A stretch of DNA of 64,000 nucleotides from Aquimarina amphilecti (GTDB taxonomy: Bacteria > Bacteroidota > Bacteroidia > Flavobacteriales > Flavobacteriaceae): positions 84,620 through 148,619 of the forward strand of contig NZ_FOAB01000003.1 in assembly GCF_900109375.1 (NCBI RefSeq), in the 5' to 3' direction. Shown here piece after piece: positions 41,869 through 51,089 of this stretch. How positions within the stretch are numbered: the stretch's first letter is position 1; the number at the start of each line of letters is the position of its first letter. The notes under the pieces are model-generated. The model ran no database searches. It saw only the letters and a list, made by a program, of their open reading frames with translations, and was not told the DNA's origin. The position numbers and the translations under genes were made by a program.

Positions 41869-42588
41869 TTATTTCGAAGCTAAAATGTCTATTTTCTGAA
41901 TTGCAGATGCTTCAAAACCATCTAAAAGAACAGGAGCATTTTCCATAAGTCCTGCTGTAACTTTCCCTGTTAAATGAGCATCTCTACCTGAATCATCTGT
42001 AAAAGTATCAAAGATTGCATATGTAGTAACATCTATTTTTATAGCATACCAAGATAAAGTCTTTGTTTCATCACTAACTAATTGTTTACCAACATTAAGG
42101 AAGTTTTCAACATCGGTTGTCTTTGTGCCTTTAGATTTCATGATAACAAGCAAACCTTTGTTTTGTAATCCAGATTTATGATTAGATGCTAATACATCTA
42201 TTGTTTGAATATCTGTGCTTGGATTAAAATTCTCTAATAATTCATTTGCATTTGCTAACAATGCCTTCGCAACTTCACCTGTTAAATGTGCTTCTCTTCC
42301 TTCTTCTACTTCAAAAGTATCATAGATTCCAAAGGTGTTTTTATCAACCTGAAAGGCAAACCAAGATACTGTTTGAGGTTCTTGATTCACTAATCCTAAT
42401 CCACCAAGCAAGAAATTTTTAACGTCTTGTTCTTTTCCTGGTTTTGCTTTCATAGTTACTAATAATCCGATAGTTTCATTTTTTTTGTTGTTCATAATGT
42501 TTATGATTTTAGATTTTGAAAATGTTTGAATTGTAAACCCTAGTAAAAAAACTAGGATAGAAAATTTTAATGGAACTTTAGTTTTCAT
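41869..42588 (-). CDS. exported protein with two antibiotic-biosynthesis-monooxygenase-like domains
   Basis: The 239-aa protein begins with a hydrophobic signal (about residues 8-24) and contains two tandem dimeric alpha/beta-barrel (ABM) domains of about 95 aa. Each has the series 'GLLVTMKAKPGKEQDVKNFL', SWFAFQVDKNTFGIYDTF, GREAHLTGEVAKALL, and a second copy GLLVIMKSKGTKTTDVENFL, SWYAIKIDVTTYAIFDTF, GRDAHLTGKVTAGLM. The tandem fusion makes the usual dimer within one chain. An alternative Met after the signal (NNKKNETIG) could give a cytoplasmic form. Substrate unknown. Confidence 0.85.
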   Translation of the reverse strand: MKTKVPLKFSILVFLLGFTIQTFSKSKIINIMNNKKNETIGLLVTMKAKPGKEQDVKNFLLGGLGLVNQEPQTVSWFAFQVDKNTFGIYDTFEVEEGREAHLTGEVAKALLANANELLENFNPSTDIQTIDVLASNHKSGLQNKGLLVIMKSKGTKTTDVENFLNVGKQLVSDETKTLSWYAIKIDVTTYAIFDTFTDDSGRDAHLTGKVTAGLMENAPVLLDGFEASAIQKIDILASK

Positions 42589-42930
42589 TTTTTCTTGTTT
42601 TTTTGTTACAGTGCAAATTTGAGATGAAACAAGGGACTCTGGAATGGATGTTTATTACTAAAGCATGGACAATTTTCAAAAAAGCATTGTTATTGAGTCC
42701 AGTTCACATATAAAAAAGTGTATAGTTAATCGCTTATTCTCTTTGTACTCGAAAAACTCTACAGGGTTTCCTCTAGTTCGTTTTCTTTTGCTAACTTAGA
42801 TCTTAACCCCAGAAACTAAGTAAACACCGAATGTATTAGTAAAAATTTAAGAGAGACTGAAAGAACAACTAACTCAAACTAAATCACGGGATAAAAATTT
42901 ATGTAAAGCAATATTCAAAATAAACTTAAA
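42589..42930. other. divergent intergenic region
   Basis: It holds the promoters of the minus-strand ABM gene and the plus-strand Crp gene. A 22-bp sequence at 42844-42865 (AATTTAAGAGAGACTGAAAG then AA) recurs directly after the second 126-bp repeat at 53556-53578. No gene seen. Confidence 0.5.
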
Positions 42931-43524
42931 TTGGAACACAAAGAATCACATACTCTAATTCTTAATAATATCGCTAGGTTTATTGATTTAACCGAATTAG
43001 AAAAGCAAAAATATCTTTCGTTACTTACAGAAATAAAAGTTAAAAAGAAGGCATTTTTAATGCAGGCTGGTGATCTTACTAAATATGAGTATTTTATAAT
43101 AAAAGGTTGTTTAAAGGTTTATACATTAGATGAAGATGGTGCTCCTCATATATCCATGTTTGCAGTAGAGGATTATTGGACTGGCGATATGGCTAGTTTT
43201 ATGACCAAAAAACCAACACGTTATTTTATTAAAGCTACAGAGAATTCAGAATTATTAGGTATTTCTAGAGCAAATTATGATTTGCTTTTTCAGGAAATTC
43301 CAAAATTCGAAAAGTTTTATCGCATATTATATCAAAAGTCACTCATAAGTTATATACAACGTTCTAATCATGGAATATCTTTAACCGCTGAGGAAAGATA
43401 TATTCAATTCAAAAAGAAATATCCAAAAATTGTCAATAGAATTACTCAGAAAGACCTAGCAGGTTATATTGGGATTACACCAGAGTTTATGAGTAAAATT
43501 ATTACTAAAGTCAATAAAATGTAA
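42931..43524 (+). CDS. Crp/Fnr family transcriptional regulator (TTG start)
   Basis: The 197-aa protein begins with a cNMP-binding beta-roll (about 25-115; 'LMQAGDLTKYEYFIIKGCLK') followed by a long helix and a winged helix ending ITQKDLAGYIGITPEFMSKI, the usual form of short flavobacterial Crp-like regulators. No cysteine cluster. The start is TTG; no ATG is available in frame before the conserved part. It heads a unit with an outer-membrane-like protein, DoxX and an FMN reductase. Confidence 0.87.
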   Translation: MEHKESHTLILNNIARFIDLTELEKQKYLSLLTEIKVKKKAFLMQAGDLTKYEYFIIKGCLKVYTLDEDGAPHISMFAVEDYWTGDMASFMTKKPTRYFIKATENSELLGISRANYDLLFQEIPKFEKFYRILYQKSLISYIQRSNHGISLTAEERYIQFKKKYPKIVNRITQKDLAGYIGITPEFMSKIITKVNKM

Positions 43525-43577
43525 AAGTCTTAAACTAGTTCATTTTTTTTCAGGTGCTTCTATCGGAATTTTGAAGC

Positions 43578-44222
43578 ATGAAAAACATAATACTCATTAC
43601 CAGCTTTTTAGTCTTTGGCTTTGAAAACTATTTGCAAGCACAATTCACACAAATAGAATTGTTTTCTGGTTTTGATAAAACAGATTTTATAGTATATACA
43701 AGTTATGCTATTAATAAGAGTGAGACTTTTAGTATTAGTACACTAGCTTTCTTTCAGAAATTTAAAGACAAGGAAAATCACAGTTTTAATGAGATAGGTG
43801 TTCAACCAACATTATTTTGGAATGTTAATACGCATATCTCATTAGGATCATCCTTATATTATAATAGTTTCTCTGGTTATTCGGAACGTTTCTCAGTAAA
43901 ATTTACATTAAAAAATTCTCGAGTATTATTTATAATCATTCCTACCGTTGCTCATTCTGAACAAACGAATGACGGCTATGCTGAAGCCTTCGCACAGTTT
44001 CAATTAAACACATTAATAAATGGTAAAATTTCTCTCTGGTTAAACGGACAATTTTTAACCGTATGGGATCAATTCGAAAGGCATTCAAGAAGTTTTCAGC
44101 AACTACGCGCAGGTGTGTCATTCTACGGACATCAGTTTGGTATTGGTTTGGACTTTGACCAGTATGGACAGAAACCTATAGAAAAATCATCTTTCGGTGT
44201 GTATTACAAAAAAAAATTATAG
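43578..44222 (+). CDS. exported beta-rich protein, possible outer-membrane barrel
   Basis: The 214-aa protein has a signal peptide (ending YLQAQ) and then alternating strands with aromatic girdles, e.g. 'HISLGSSLYYNSFSGYSERF', 'GQFLTVWDQFERHSRSFQ' and 'GIGLDFDQYGQKPIEKSSFG', ending YYKKKL. It looks like a small outer-membrane beta-barrel. No family recognised. It lies between Crp and DoxX genes. Confidence 0.6.
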   Translation: MKNIILITSFLVFGFENYLQAQFTQIELFSGFDKTDFIVYTSYAINKSETFSISTLAFFQKFKDKENHSFNEIGVQPTLFWNVNTHISLGSSLYYNSFSGYSERFSVKFTLKNSRVLFIIIPTVAHSEQTNDGYAEAFAQFQLNTLINGKISLWLNGQFLTVWDQFERHSRSFQQLRAGVSFYGHQFGIGLDFDQYGQKPIEKSSFGVYYKKKL

Positions 44223-44244
44223 ACAATTTTAAATCTTAAATAGT

Positions 44245-44697
44245 ATGAAACATTTAGTACAAAAACTTTTAAAAACACATCCAAATATTGGATTTAGCAT
44301 TACACGATTGACACTTGGTTTAGTCATATTTCCGCATGGTGCACAAAAATTATTAGGCCTCTTTGGCGGTTATGGTTATACGGCAACAGTAGAATCATTT
44401 ACAACTCAAATGGGATTGCCAAGCTTTATAGCATTCTCAATAATAATGATTGAATTTCTTGGCTCTATCTCACTAATTTTAGGCTTATTCAGCAGAGTTT
44501 GGGCATTATCACTTTCAGGAATGTTCATAGGTATCATTTATACTACACAGTTAGCGAATGGCTTTTTTATGAATTGGTTTGGTAATCAGAATGGCGAAGG
44601 CTACGAATATTCTCTTCTAGTTATCGGTCTTGCAGTATCCATAATAGTCAATGGTAGTGGAAAATGGTCATTAGATAAATTAATCTCAAAAAAATAA
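44245..44697 (+). CDS. DoxX family membrane protein
   Basis: The 150-aa protein has four membrane helices with the DoxX signature FPHGAQKLLGLFGGYG near residues 31-46 and the pattern IEFLGSISLILGLFSRVWAL. DoxX proteins associate with membrane redox complexes or thiol metabolism. It lies 5 bp before the FMN reductase, so the two are probably functionally linked. Confidence 0.92.
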   Translation: MKHLVQKLLKTHPNIGFSITRLTLGLVIFPHGAQKLLGLFGGYGYTATVESFTTQMGLPSFIAFSIIMIEFLGSISLILGLFSRVWALSLSGMFIGIIYTTQLANGFFMNWFGNQNGEGYEYSLLVIGLAVSIIVNGSGKWSLDKLISKK

Positions 44698-44702
44698 TAA
44701 TC

Positions 44703-45248
44703 ATGAAAAAAATAATAACAATAGCAGGAAGCAATAGTCAAAAATCTATAAACAAAAGCTTACTATCCTACACCTCTAGTTTATTAGAAAACGTAGAAAT
44801 TATCCCAATCGACTTAAACGATTATATTTCACCAATATATGGAGTCGATTATGAAACAGAAAATGCTATACCCACTGCAATTAAAAGGCTAGACGAATCA
44901 TTTAACAAGGCGGATGGTTTTATAATATCTCTTGCCGAACATAATGGTTCCTATGCAGCGGTATTTAAAAATACAATAGACTGGCTGTCTCGGGTAAACA
45001 TGAAAATATGGAGAGAGAAACCAATGCTTTTAATGGCGACTTCGCCTGGTGATAGAGGAGGCACAACAGTTTTGGAATCTGCAAAGACCTATTTCCCATA
45101 CTTAGGAGCTAATGTAACTGCAGATTTTTCATTGCCAAATTTCTATGACAATTTTTTAGAAGATGGAATTTCTGATAATGGATTAAAAGAGGAATTGAAT
45201 CAAAAAATACATCTTTTTGAACAGCAATTAAATAACCTGTTTCAATAG
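44703..45248 (+). CDS. NADPH-dependent FMN reductase family protein
   Basis: The 181-aa flavodoxin-like fold has 'IITIAGSNSQKSINKSLLSY' (phosphate loop), 'ADGFIISLAEHNGSYAAVFKNTIDWL' in two halves with the FMN-contacting GSYAAVFKN, and KPMLLMATSPGDRGG. It reduces FMN or quinone-like substrates with NAD(P)H. It ends the Crp-OMP-DoxX unit. Confidence 0.92.
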   Translation: MKKIITIAGSNSQKSINKSLLSYTSSLLENVEIIPIDLNDYISPIYGVDYETENAIPTAIKRLDESFNKADGFIISLAEHNGSYAAVFKNTIDWLSRVNMKIWREKPMLLMATSPGDRGGTTVLESAKTYFPYLGANVTADFSLPNFYDNFLEDGISDNGLKEELNQKIHLFEQQLNNLFQ

Positions 45249-45499
45249 CAAAAAACTATTATCACCACCGACCGGTAACCATCTCACAAGTCCATTTTTA
45301 AGTTGTTGATTTTTCAGCATCAATTCGTTCTTTGAAATTATGAAAATTACTTGCTTTGATTAAAAACTTAGTTTTGCAACAGATTCACAGTATATAATAA
45401 ATTGTTAGTTACGTAAGTGAATTCTTAGGATTTAATTATCTTTAATCCCCTGTTAGTATAAGACATTAAAAAGTTCTAAGTGTCAGTTTAGTAAGAAAA
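45249..45499. other. intergenic spacer
   Basis: The 251-bp stretch has no gene. ACAGTATATAATAAATTGTT then AGTTACG near 45390 resembles the right end of cassette-type sites (TATATTAAACGTTAGC). The rest presumably holds the promoter of the AraC gene. Confidence 0.3.
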
Positions 45500-46489
45500 A
45501 TGAAATACTTTTCTATAAGTCTATATCTCAAGATGATTAATTGTGCCATTGCAGAAGGCATGTATAGAGATGATTTTATAGATTTACCTACTTCTATAGA
45601 TGAAGCAAAACATGAACAGGTTGTTGCTGCTGAAGAATTTCTAGATTTGCACGAGCTACTAGATGATAAACTTGGGCCAGGATTCGGGGTTCGGGTAGGC
45701 CAGCAAATGATTATTGAGGATTATGGTGTATTAGGACTATCATGGCGTACTTGTTCTAAAGTAGGAGAAATCTTTGAACGTAGTGATCGTTATTTTAAAC
45801 TTCTCTCGAATACATTTGTATGGAAAATTAAAGAAGAAGGAAACATTTCTAATGTCATACTTAATAGAGAAGCACATCGCAGAGGTATGGAATTATCTAC
45901 AGAAGCTAGCTTATCTGCTACAGTAGTGGTACTGCAAGCCATGTCGGAAAAAGATATCTCTCCGATCCAGGTTAGTTTTAAACACAGCCCGCCCCAAGAC
46001 TTAACTAGCCATAATGCTGCTTTTAAATGTCCTATACTCTTTAATCAGCCTACTTATTCTATAAGTTATAAAACGTCTGATTTAAACTTAAGAACTGCAA
46101 AGGCAGATGCCAGTATAAACAGTTACTTACTAAAACAGGTAGATGAAAACACTAAAGGTATCAAAATACCCGGTAATAAATTTGTACGCGATGTAGAATC
46201 TCTTATTAAAGATGGACTTCCAACGGGTATCCCTGCAATTCAAAATATCAGTGAACTACTAGCTATGAGTAACAGAACACTTACCAGAAGACTTTCTGAG
46301 GCAAATGTTACTTATAGGGATTTAGTTAAAGGAACTCAAGAAAAAATCGCAAAAGACATGCTACGCGATAACAATCAAAGTATTGGCGATATAGCCTTTT
46401 TAACAGGTTTCTCTGAACAAAGTGCTTTTAATCGCGCTTTTAAAAAATGGACTAACCAAACCCCTTCAGAATTTAGAAACAATAACTAA
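45500..46489 (+). CDS. AraC regulator with arabinose-binding-type N-terminal domain
   Basis: The 329-aa protein has an N-terminal domain (about 10-200) of the AraC 'arabinose_bd' type found in OruR/ArgR-like regulators, with 'DYGVLGLSWRTCSKVGEIFERS' split by a short loop. The C-terminal HTH (about 245-325) has ISELLAMSNRTLTRRLSEAN and 'IGDIAFLTGFSEQSAFNRAFKKW'. It differs in type from the other AraC genes here. It precedes a long plus-strand operon (46593-52367) and likely controls it. Confidence 0.9.
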   Translation: MKYFSISLYLKMINCAIAEGMYRDDFIDLPTSIDEAKHEQVVAAEEFLDLHELLDDKLGPGFGVRVGQQMIIEDYGVLGLSWRTCSKVGEIFERSDRYFKLLSNTFVWKIKEEGNISNVILNREAHRRGMELSTEASLSATVVVLQAMSEKDISPIQVSFKHSPPQDLTSHNAAFKCPILFNQPTYSISYKTSDLNLRTAKADASINSYLLKQVDENTKGIKIPGNKFVRDVESLIKDGLPTGIPAIQNISELLAMSNRTLTRRLSEANVTYRDLVKGTQEKIAKDMLRDNNQSIGDIAFLTGFSEQSAFNRAFKKWTNQTPSEFRNNN

Positions 46490-46592
46490 AAATTCCTTTT
46501 TGGCGTAAAATGTCAAAAGGTTGTCTTTAAGTGTCAAAAAACTCATTTGATCACTTCGCACCTTTGTATCATCAAATTAACAACTCTATATA

Positions 46593-46949
46593 ATGATGAT
46601 AACAATTGTAAAATTAATAATAGGAATTTTTACAGCACTAGCTATTAATTCGAAAAACACTTACGAATCGATTAAAGAGAATACGGAATCTACTTCGGTA
46701 TACACTTTAAATTATGTAGTAAAAGATTCTAAAGCTGAAGCATTTAAAATCTTAGAAAACAAATGTAATGTTTGCCATTACAAACGAAACAAAAGACGTG
46801 TATTCACATTGGAAAACATGAATCCTTGGGCTAATGATATCTACAAACAAGTCTTCATAAAAAAAAGAATGCCTAAGGGTAAAAAAATAAAACTCAATTC
46901 TAAGGAATATCAAGAATTATTAACGTGGATAACTTCCACTAAAACGTAA
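46593..46949 (+). CDS. small exported c-type heme protein
   Basis: The 118-aa protein has an N-terminal hydrophobic segment (residues 1-20). A single heme-c site ENKCNVCHYKRNKR and a downstream methionine in IKKRMPKGKKIKL can serve as sixth ligand; a final helix 'SKEYQELLTWITSTK' closes the fold like short cytochromes. It is probably periplasmic and membrane-anchored. Its stop is 4 bp before the DUF1772 gene. Confidence 0.75.
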   Translation: MMITIVKLIIGIFTALAINSKNTYESIKENTESTSVYTLNYVVKDSKAEAFKILENKCNVCHYKRNKRRVFTLENMNPWANDIYKQVFIKKRMPKGKKIKLNSKEYQELLTWITSTKT

Positions 46950-46953
46950 AGCA

Positions 46954-47445
46954 ATGGAATTTAAACTAAAATTTATCGTATTAATGCTCAGTTTACTATT
47001 TACTGGTCTTACAGCTGGTTTATGTTTTACGTGGTCTAATGCTGTTACGCCTGGCATTGGTCGACTAGACAACTTAACCTTCTTAAGATCCTTTCAATCA
47101 ATGAATAGAGCAATTATAAATGCCCCTTTTATAATAGTCTTTTTTGGTCCTGTCATATTACTCTTTGCAAATACCTATTTATTTAAAGATAACAGTATAT
47201 GTTTCTGGCTATTCCTTGCGGCCGCAGTACTATTTTTTATTGGAATCGGTCTAGTAACCATTTTTGGAAACGTTCCATTAAATGAGGTTTTAGATAGCTC
47301 TAATCTAGAAACACTTTCAAAAATTGAATTGCACGAGCTTCGAAACAAGTTTGAACAACCTTGGAATCGTTGGCATACTATAAGAACAGTATCATCATTT
47401 AGCGCTTTTACACTTTTAATCATAGGCATGCTTTACATAAAATAA
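46954..47445 (+). CDS. DUF1772 (anthrone-oxygenase-like) membrane protein
   Basis: The 163-aa protein has four membrane helices and the family pattern: TAGLCFTWSNAVTPGIGRLD, FLRSFQSMNRAIINAPF, NVPLNEVL and 'WNRWHTIRTVSSFSAFTLL'. Related proteins include anthrone oxygenases. In the operon it follows the heme-c protein. Confidence 0.87.
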   Translation: MEFKLKFIVLMLSLLFTGLTAGLCFTWSNAVTPGIGRLDNLTFLRSFQSMNRAIINAPFIIVFFGPVILLFANTYLFKDNSICFWLFLAAAVLFFIGIGLVTIFGNVPLNEVLDSSNLETLSKIELHELRNKFEQPWNRWHTIRTVSSFSAFTLLIIGMLYIK

Positions 47446-47490
47446 GACAAGGCATTAGTTTCCAAAAAATCAATCAAAAAACGAACAATC

Positions 47491-47895
47491 ATGAAACAAT
47501 TAAGAGCCATAAGCATTGGGATTATTATCTGGATTATTGGAGTAAGTATTTACACAATTTCATTCTACATACCGATTCTAGAAGACCCAGAATTTCAGGC
47601 AAATATTTTATTGTCCTTAGGAATTCTACCTGTAGTGTGGTTAGGAGCAAAACTATATTACAGAAAAAAAAGTACTATAAAAGGATACTGGTTAGGGGTA
47701 ATTTTCTTTTTAACCGCCACCATTTTAGATGCTTTAATTACGGTTCCTTATTTAATAGTTCCAAATGGAGGATCGTATTATAACTTCTTTGCTGCCGCTG
47801 GTTTTTGGCTCATTGGAATAGAGTTTATTGCAATGAGTACCACGTATTGGTATACTAAAGTTTTTAGTAAAACAAATACTGCAAATTGCATATAA
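47491..47895 (+). CDS. DUF5367-like membrane protein
   Basis: The 134-aa protein has four predicted membrane helices, with 'ATILDALITVPYLIVPNGGS' and YYNFFAAAGFWLIGIEF, typical of DUF5367. Function unknown. It lies between DUF1772 and the NmrA-like gene on the same transcript. Confidence 0.72.
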   Translation: MKQLRAISIGIIIWIIGVSIYTISFYIPILEDPEFQANILLSLGILPVVWLGAKLYYRKKSTIKGYWLGVIFFLTATILDALITVPYLIVPNGGSYYNFFAAAGFWLIGIEFIAMSTTYWYTKVFSKTNTANCI

Positions 47896-47958
47896 AAGTA
47901 AAATCAAAAGAAATTAAATAATTAAAACACAATTAATATCAATTTAAAACGAATAGAA

Positions 47959-48804
47959 ATGAAATCAGAAAACATTTTAGTTATCGGAGGAACTGGAAAA
48001 ACTGGTCGCCGAGTTGCAGAAAATTTAACACAATTAGGTCATAATGTACGCGTTGTTGGGCGAAAAACAAACCCGGTGTTTGATTGGGAAAACACAGATA
48101 CCTATGACGCGGCTTTAAAAAATATGGATAGAGCCTATATTGTGTATTATCCAGATTTGGCAGTACCTGGCTCTAGAGATGCTATCAGTACACTTACCAA
48201 AAAAGCTTTAGAGGCTGGTTTAGAAAAAGTAGTATTACTTTCTGGTAAAGGCGAAACTGAAGCCGAAGCCTGCGAAGAAATCGTAGCAAACTCTGGTTTA
48301 AACTACACTTTGGTTAGAGCATCGTGGTTCAATCAAAATTTTAGTGAAGGTGCTTTCTTAGAATTTGTACTCAATGGTACTGTTGCATTACCAATGCCAG
48401 ATGCAGAAATTCCATTTGTAGATGTCAATGATATAGCAGATGTAGTTTCTAAAGTCATCGTAGATGATAGCTATAACGGACAAACCATAACTGTAACAGG
48501 TCCTCAAAAAAGAACTTTTAAGGAGGTGGTTGAAATAATGGCTGAAGCTACTAACAAGCATATTCAATTTGTACCAATTTCTATTGAAGAATTTAAGGAA
48601 GGTATGAAAAAAGCAGGATTACCTGATTCTTATGTATGGTTGTTCGGTTATTTATTCCAAGAAGTATTAGGAAATCCAGAAAACCAAGAAGTTTCTGATG
48701 ATGTAGCCAAAGTTTTGGGCAAACCAGCCATAGATTTTGAAACATTTGCTAAGCAAACTGCTGCCACTGGTATTTGGAACCAAAATGTCACCGAAACAGT
48801 ATAA
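47959..48804 (+). CDS. NmrA-like NAD(P)-binding protein
   Basis: The 281-aa atypical short-chain dehydrogenase has a Rossmann N-terminus ILVIGGTGKTGRRVAENL (glycine-rich GGTGKTG). VRVVGRKTNP sits at the NADP specificity loop, and YTLVRASWFNQNFSEG is as in NmrA/azoreductase-like proteins. It lacks a clear YxxxK catalytic pair, so a redox-sensing or reductase role is open. Part of the 46,593-52,367 unit. Confidence 0.9.
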   Translation: MKSENILVIGGTGKTGRRVAENLTQLGHNVRVVGRKTNPVFDWENTDTYDAALKNMDRAYIVYYPDLAVPGSRDAISTLTKKALEAGLEKVVLLSGKGETEAEACEEIVANSGLNYTLVRASWFNQNFSEGAFLEFVLNGTVALPMPDAEIPFVDVNDIADVVSKVIVDDSYNGQTITVTGPQKRTFKEVVEIMAEATNKHIQFVPISIEEFKEGMKKAGLPDSYVWLFGYLFQEVLGNPENQEVSDDVAKVLGKPAIDFETFAKQTAATGIWNQNVTETV

Positions 48805-48916
48805 TATCGATTAATAAATAATAAAAACAATCACACAATAGGACTTTTACGGCAATTAATAATTCAATTAACAATTAAAATATAGGTCCTGTTGTTAATT
48901 ACAAAAAATAATAGTT

Positions 48917-49486
48917 ATGAACGTAACAAAAACAATGGTTTTAGAACCTAAGACAATTGAGAATGCTGATACAATTTCAAGTCAAATTTTACAAACAACA
49001 CAAAAGAAGTTAGGGTTAATTCCTAATATGTATTTAGGAATGGCAAATAATACTGCTTTACTTGACGGTTACGCATATGCATATAACTCATTCAGAGCTA
49101 ATTCTGGATTTAGTCCACAAGAGCAAGAAGTCATATTTCTATCCATAGCCTATGAAAATGAATGTGATTACTGTATGGCTGCTCATAGTTTTGTTGGTGA
49201 TAATATGACTAAAGTTCCTACTGAGGTGACTAATGCAATAAGAAATAACACAGAAATAACACACAAAAAGTTTAAAGCCCTTAGTCTATTTTCGAGAGCT
49301 GTAACCTTAAAAAGAGGGATGCCATCTGAAACAGATATTAATGACTTCATAAATGCAGGATATACTGAAAACCATATTTTAGGGGTAATCGCTGGTGTAG
49401 GCATTAAAACAATGAGTAATTATTTCAATCACATTTTTAAAACACCCGTTGATGCTGCTTTTAAAAGTAGAATCTGGAAAAAGTAG
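48917..49486 (+). CDS. AhpD-like carboxymuconolactone decarboxylase family protein
   Basis: The 189-aa all-helical protein has the AhpD-type redox motif ECDYCMAAHSFVG (Glu...Cys-x-x-Cys...His), preceded by 'FSPQEQEVIFLSIAYEN'. Members with this motif are alkylhydroperoxidase-like thiol enzymes. It follows the NmrA-like gene and precedes the alpha/beta hydrolase by 18 bp. Confidence 0.9.
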   Translation: MNVTKTMVLEPKTIENADTISSQILQTTQKKLGLIPNMYLGMANNTALLDGYAYAYNSFRANSGFSPQEQEVIFLSIAYENECDYCMAAHSFVGDNMTKVPTEVTNAIRNNTEITHKKFKALSLFSRAVTLKRGMPSETDINDFINAGYTENHILGVIAGVGIKTMSNYFNHIFKTPVDAAFKSRIWKK

Positions 49487-49504
49487 AACTAAAAAAAATA
49501 AAAC

Positions 49505-50908
49505 ATGAAAAGATACATAACCTCTCTATTTGCATTCTTATTATTTATAAATACGAATGCACAAAATATTACCGATACTTGGTCCGGAAAAGTACATATT
49601 AGCGCCGAAAAAACTTTAGATTTTAACTTTCGAATTACAAAGGATGGTAAAAATTATATGACAATTATTGATATCCCTACAAACAGAGTAACTGGCTTAA
49701 AACCAAAGACTACAACTTTTAACAATAATACTCTTTTAGTAGATGGGACTAACTTAGGTATCAAGTATGAAGGTGTTTTTGACACAAATACTCAAAAAAT
49801 CAAAGGAAATTTTTCGGAAGGTGGAAATACAATTCCATTGATTTTGGAGAGATCAAAAGATAAGCCTAAAGCAATTGCTAGAAGATCTCAAGAGCCAACA
49901 AAACCATATCCTTACCATGAACAAGAAGTACATTTTACAAGCAAGACGGCCAATGTAACATTAGCGGGAACATTTACAAGCCCAAAAACTAATGAAAAAC
50001 ACCCAGTTGTTATACTAATTACCGGTAGCGGACCACAAGACAGAGATCAAACATTTGTAGGACACAAGACATTCCTAGTATTAGCAGATTATTTAACTAG
50101 ACAAGGTATCGCAGTGTTAAGATATGATGATAGAGGTACCAGTGCATCAACAGGAATTTTTAGCACAGCGACCACAGAAGATTTTGCAAATGATGTGGTT
50201 GCTGCAATTAATTATTTAAAAACGCGTAATGATATTGACACCAAAAATATTGGACTAATTGGTCATAGTGAAGGTGGCATTATAGCACCCTTAGCAGCTA
50301 ATAAAACTAAAAATGATATTGCTTTTATAATTTCATTGGCAGGAACTGGAATTATAGGAAGTGATTTAGTATATAATCAAGTGATTAGTATGAGGGCATT
50401 TCCTGTCCCTGATGAAGAAGCCTTTAATAAAACAATGAGAAAGGCAATTGATATTGCAAGTTCTTCTAAAAAATTGTCTGAAGTTAAGTCAGAATTAAAG
50501 TTACTCTATACAAATGAAGTTGCACCAATTTTAAAACCTATGTTAGGTTCTGACAAGAAGACAGAGCAAGTTCTAAATGGATTGGTAGAGGCAAGAACAA
50601 CACCTTGGATACGATATTTTTATAACTATAATCCTGCTGATGAATATGCTAAAATTAAAATACCAGTATTATCATTAAATGGAACAAAAGACACACAAGT
50701 ACCTGCTAAAATCCATCAAGAAGGTATTAGAAAAGCATTAGAAAAGGCAAAAAATAAAAAGTTCGAAATAATTGAACTAGAAGGTCTAAACCATCTTTTT
50801 CAAGAAGCAGATACTGGCAAAATGGATGAATACAGTAAAATTGACCAGACGTTTTCACCACAAGCACTACAAATTATTTCTGATTGGGTTTTAAATCAGG
50901 TAAAGTGA
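49505..50908 (+). CDS. secreted alpha/beta hydrolase (S9-like)
   Basis: The 467-aa protein has a signal peptide (ending TNAQ) and a beta-rich N-terminal domain (about 20-130). The alpha/beta hydrolase domain (140-467) has ILITGSGPQDRDQ for the oxyanion region, nucleophile IGLIGHSEGGIIAPLAA, the acid region LNGTKDTQVP and catalytic His in EGLNHLFQEA. It acts on periplasmic esters or peptides; substrate unknown. Confidence 0.92.
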   Translation: MKRYITSLFAFLLFINTNAQNITDTWSGKVHISAEKTLDFNFRITKDGKNYMTIIDIPTNRVTGLKPKTTTFNNNTLLVDGTNLGIKYEGVFDTNTQKIKGNFSEGGNTIPLILERSKDKPKAIARRSQEPTKPYPYHEQEVHFTSKTANVTLAGTFTSPKTNEKHPVVILITGSGPQDRDQTFVGHKTFLVLADYLTRQGIAVLRYDDRGTSASTGIFSTATTEDFANDVVAAINYLKTRNDIDTKNIGLIGHSEGGIIAPLAANKTKNDIAFIISLAGTGIIGSDLVYNQVISMRAFPVPDEEAFNKTMRKAIDIASSSKKLSEVKSELKLLYTNEVAPILKPMLGSDKKTEQVLNGLVEARTTPWIRYFYNYNPADEYAKIKIPVLSLNGTKDTQVPAKIHQEGIRKALEKAKNKKFEIIELEGLNHLFQEADTGKMDEYSKIDQTFSPQALQIISDWVLNQVK

Positions 50909-50946
50909 TTTTTGAAATCAAATGTTTAACAATTAAAAAAAGTAAT

Positions 50947-51087
50947 ATGAAAAAGAAATTGACATTAGGATTACTATTTGGAGCTGGAATTGGACTTTTA
51001 GCGGGAATCTTAACTGATAATATTGCGATTGGATTAGCCTTTGGAGCTGGCGTAGGTTTGGTTTTTGGAACCGTTATTAAAAAATAA
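50947..51087 (+). CDS. 46-aa glycine-zipper membrane peptide
   Basis: I start it at the ATG at 50947. The peptide consists of two short helices rich in spaced glycines: LGLLFGAGIGLLAGIL and IAIGLAFGAGVGLVFGTVI, with lysines at both ends. It stops 2 bp before the serine hydrolase gene. A decayed copy of the second half lies at 53293-53394, which supports that this is a real gene. Function unknown. Confidence 0.7.
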   Translation: MKKKLTLGLLFGAGIGLLAGILTDNIAIGLAFGAGVGLVFGTVIKK

Positions 51088-51089
51088 CA

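Noticed and set aside
42931..43524. Crp/Fnr protein as the oxygen sensor for the Fnr-type boxes
   Set aside because: It lacks Fnr cysteines, its recognition helix (ITPEFMSKI) differs from the Glu-x3-Arg pattern, and none of the boxes lies near it; the 11,502 product is the better candidate.
49183..49404. Minus-strand open frames inside plus-strand genes (here inside the AhpD-like gene, and many others)
   Set aside because: They lie antisense within clear genes, have no recognisable domains and no own promoters, so they were left out as shadows.
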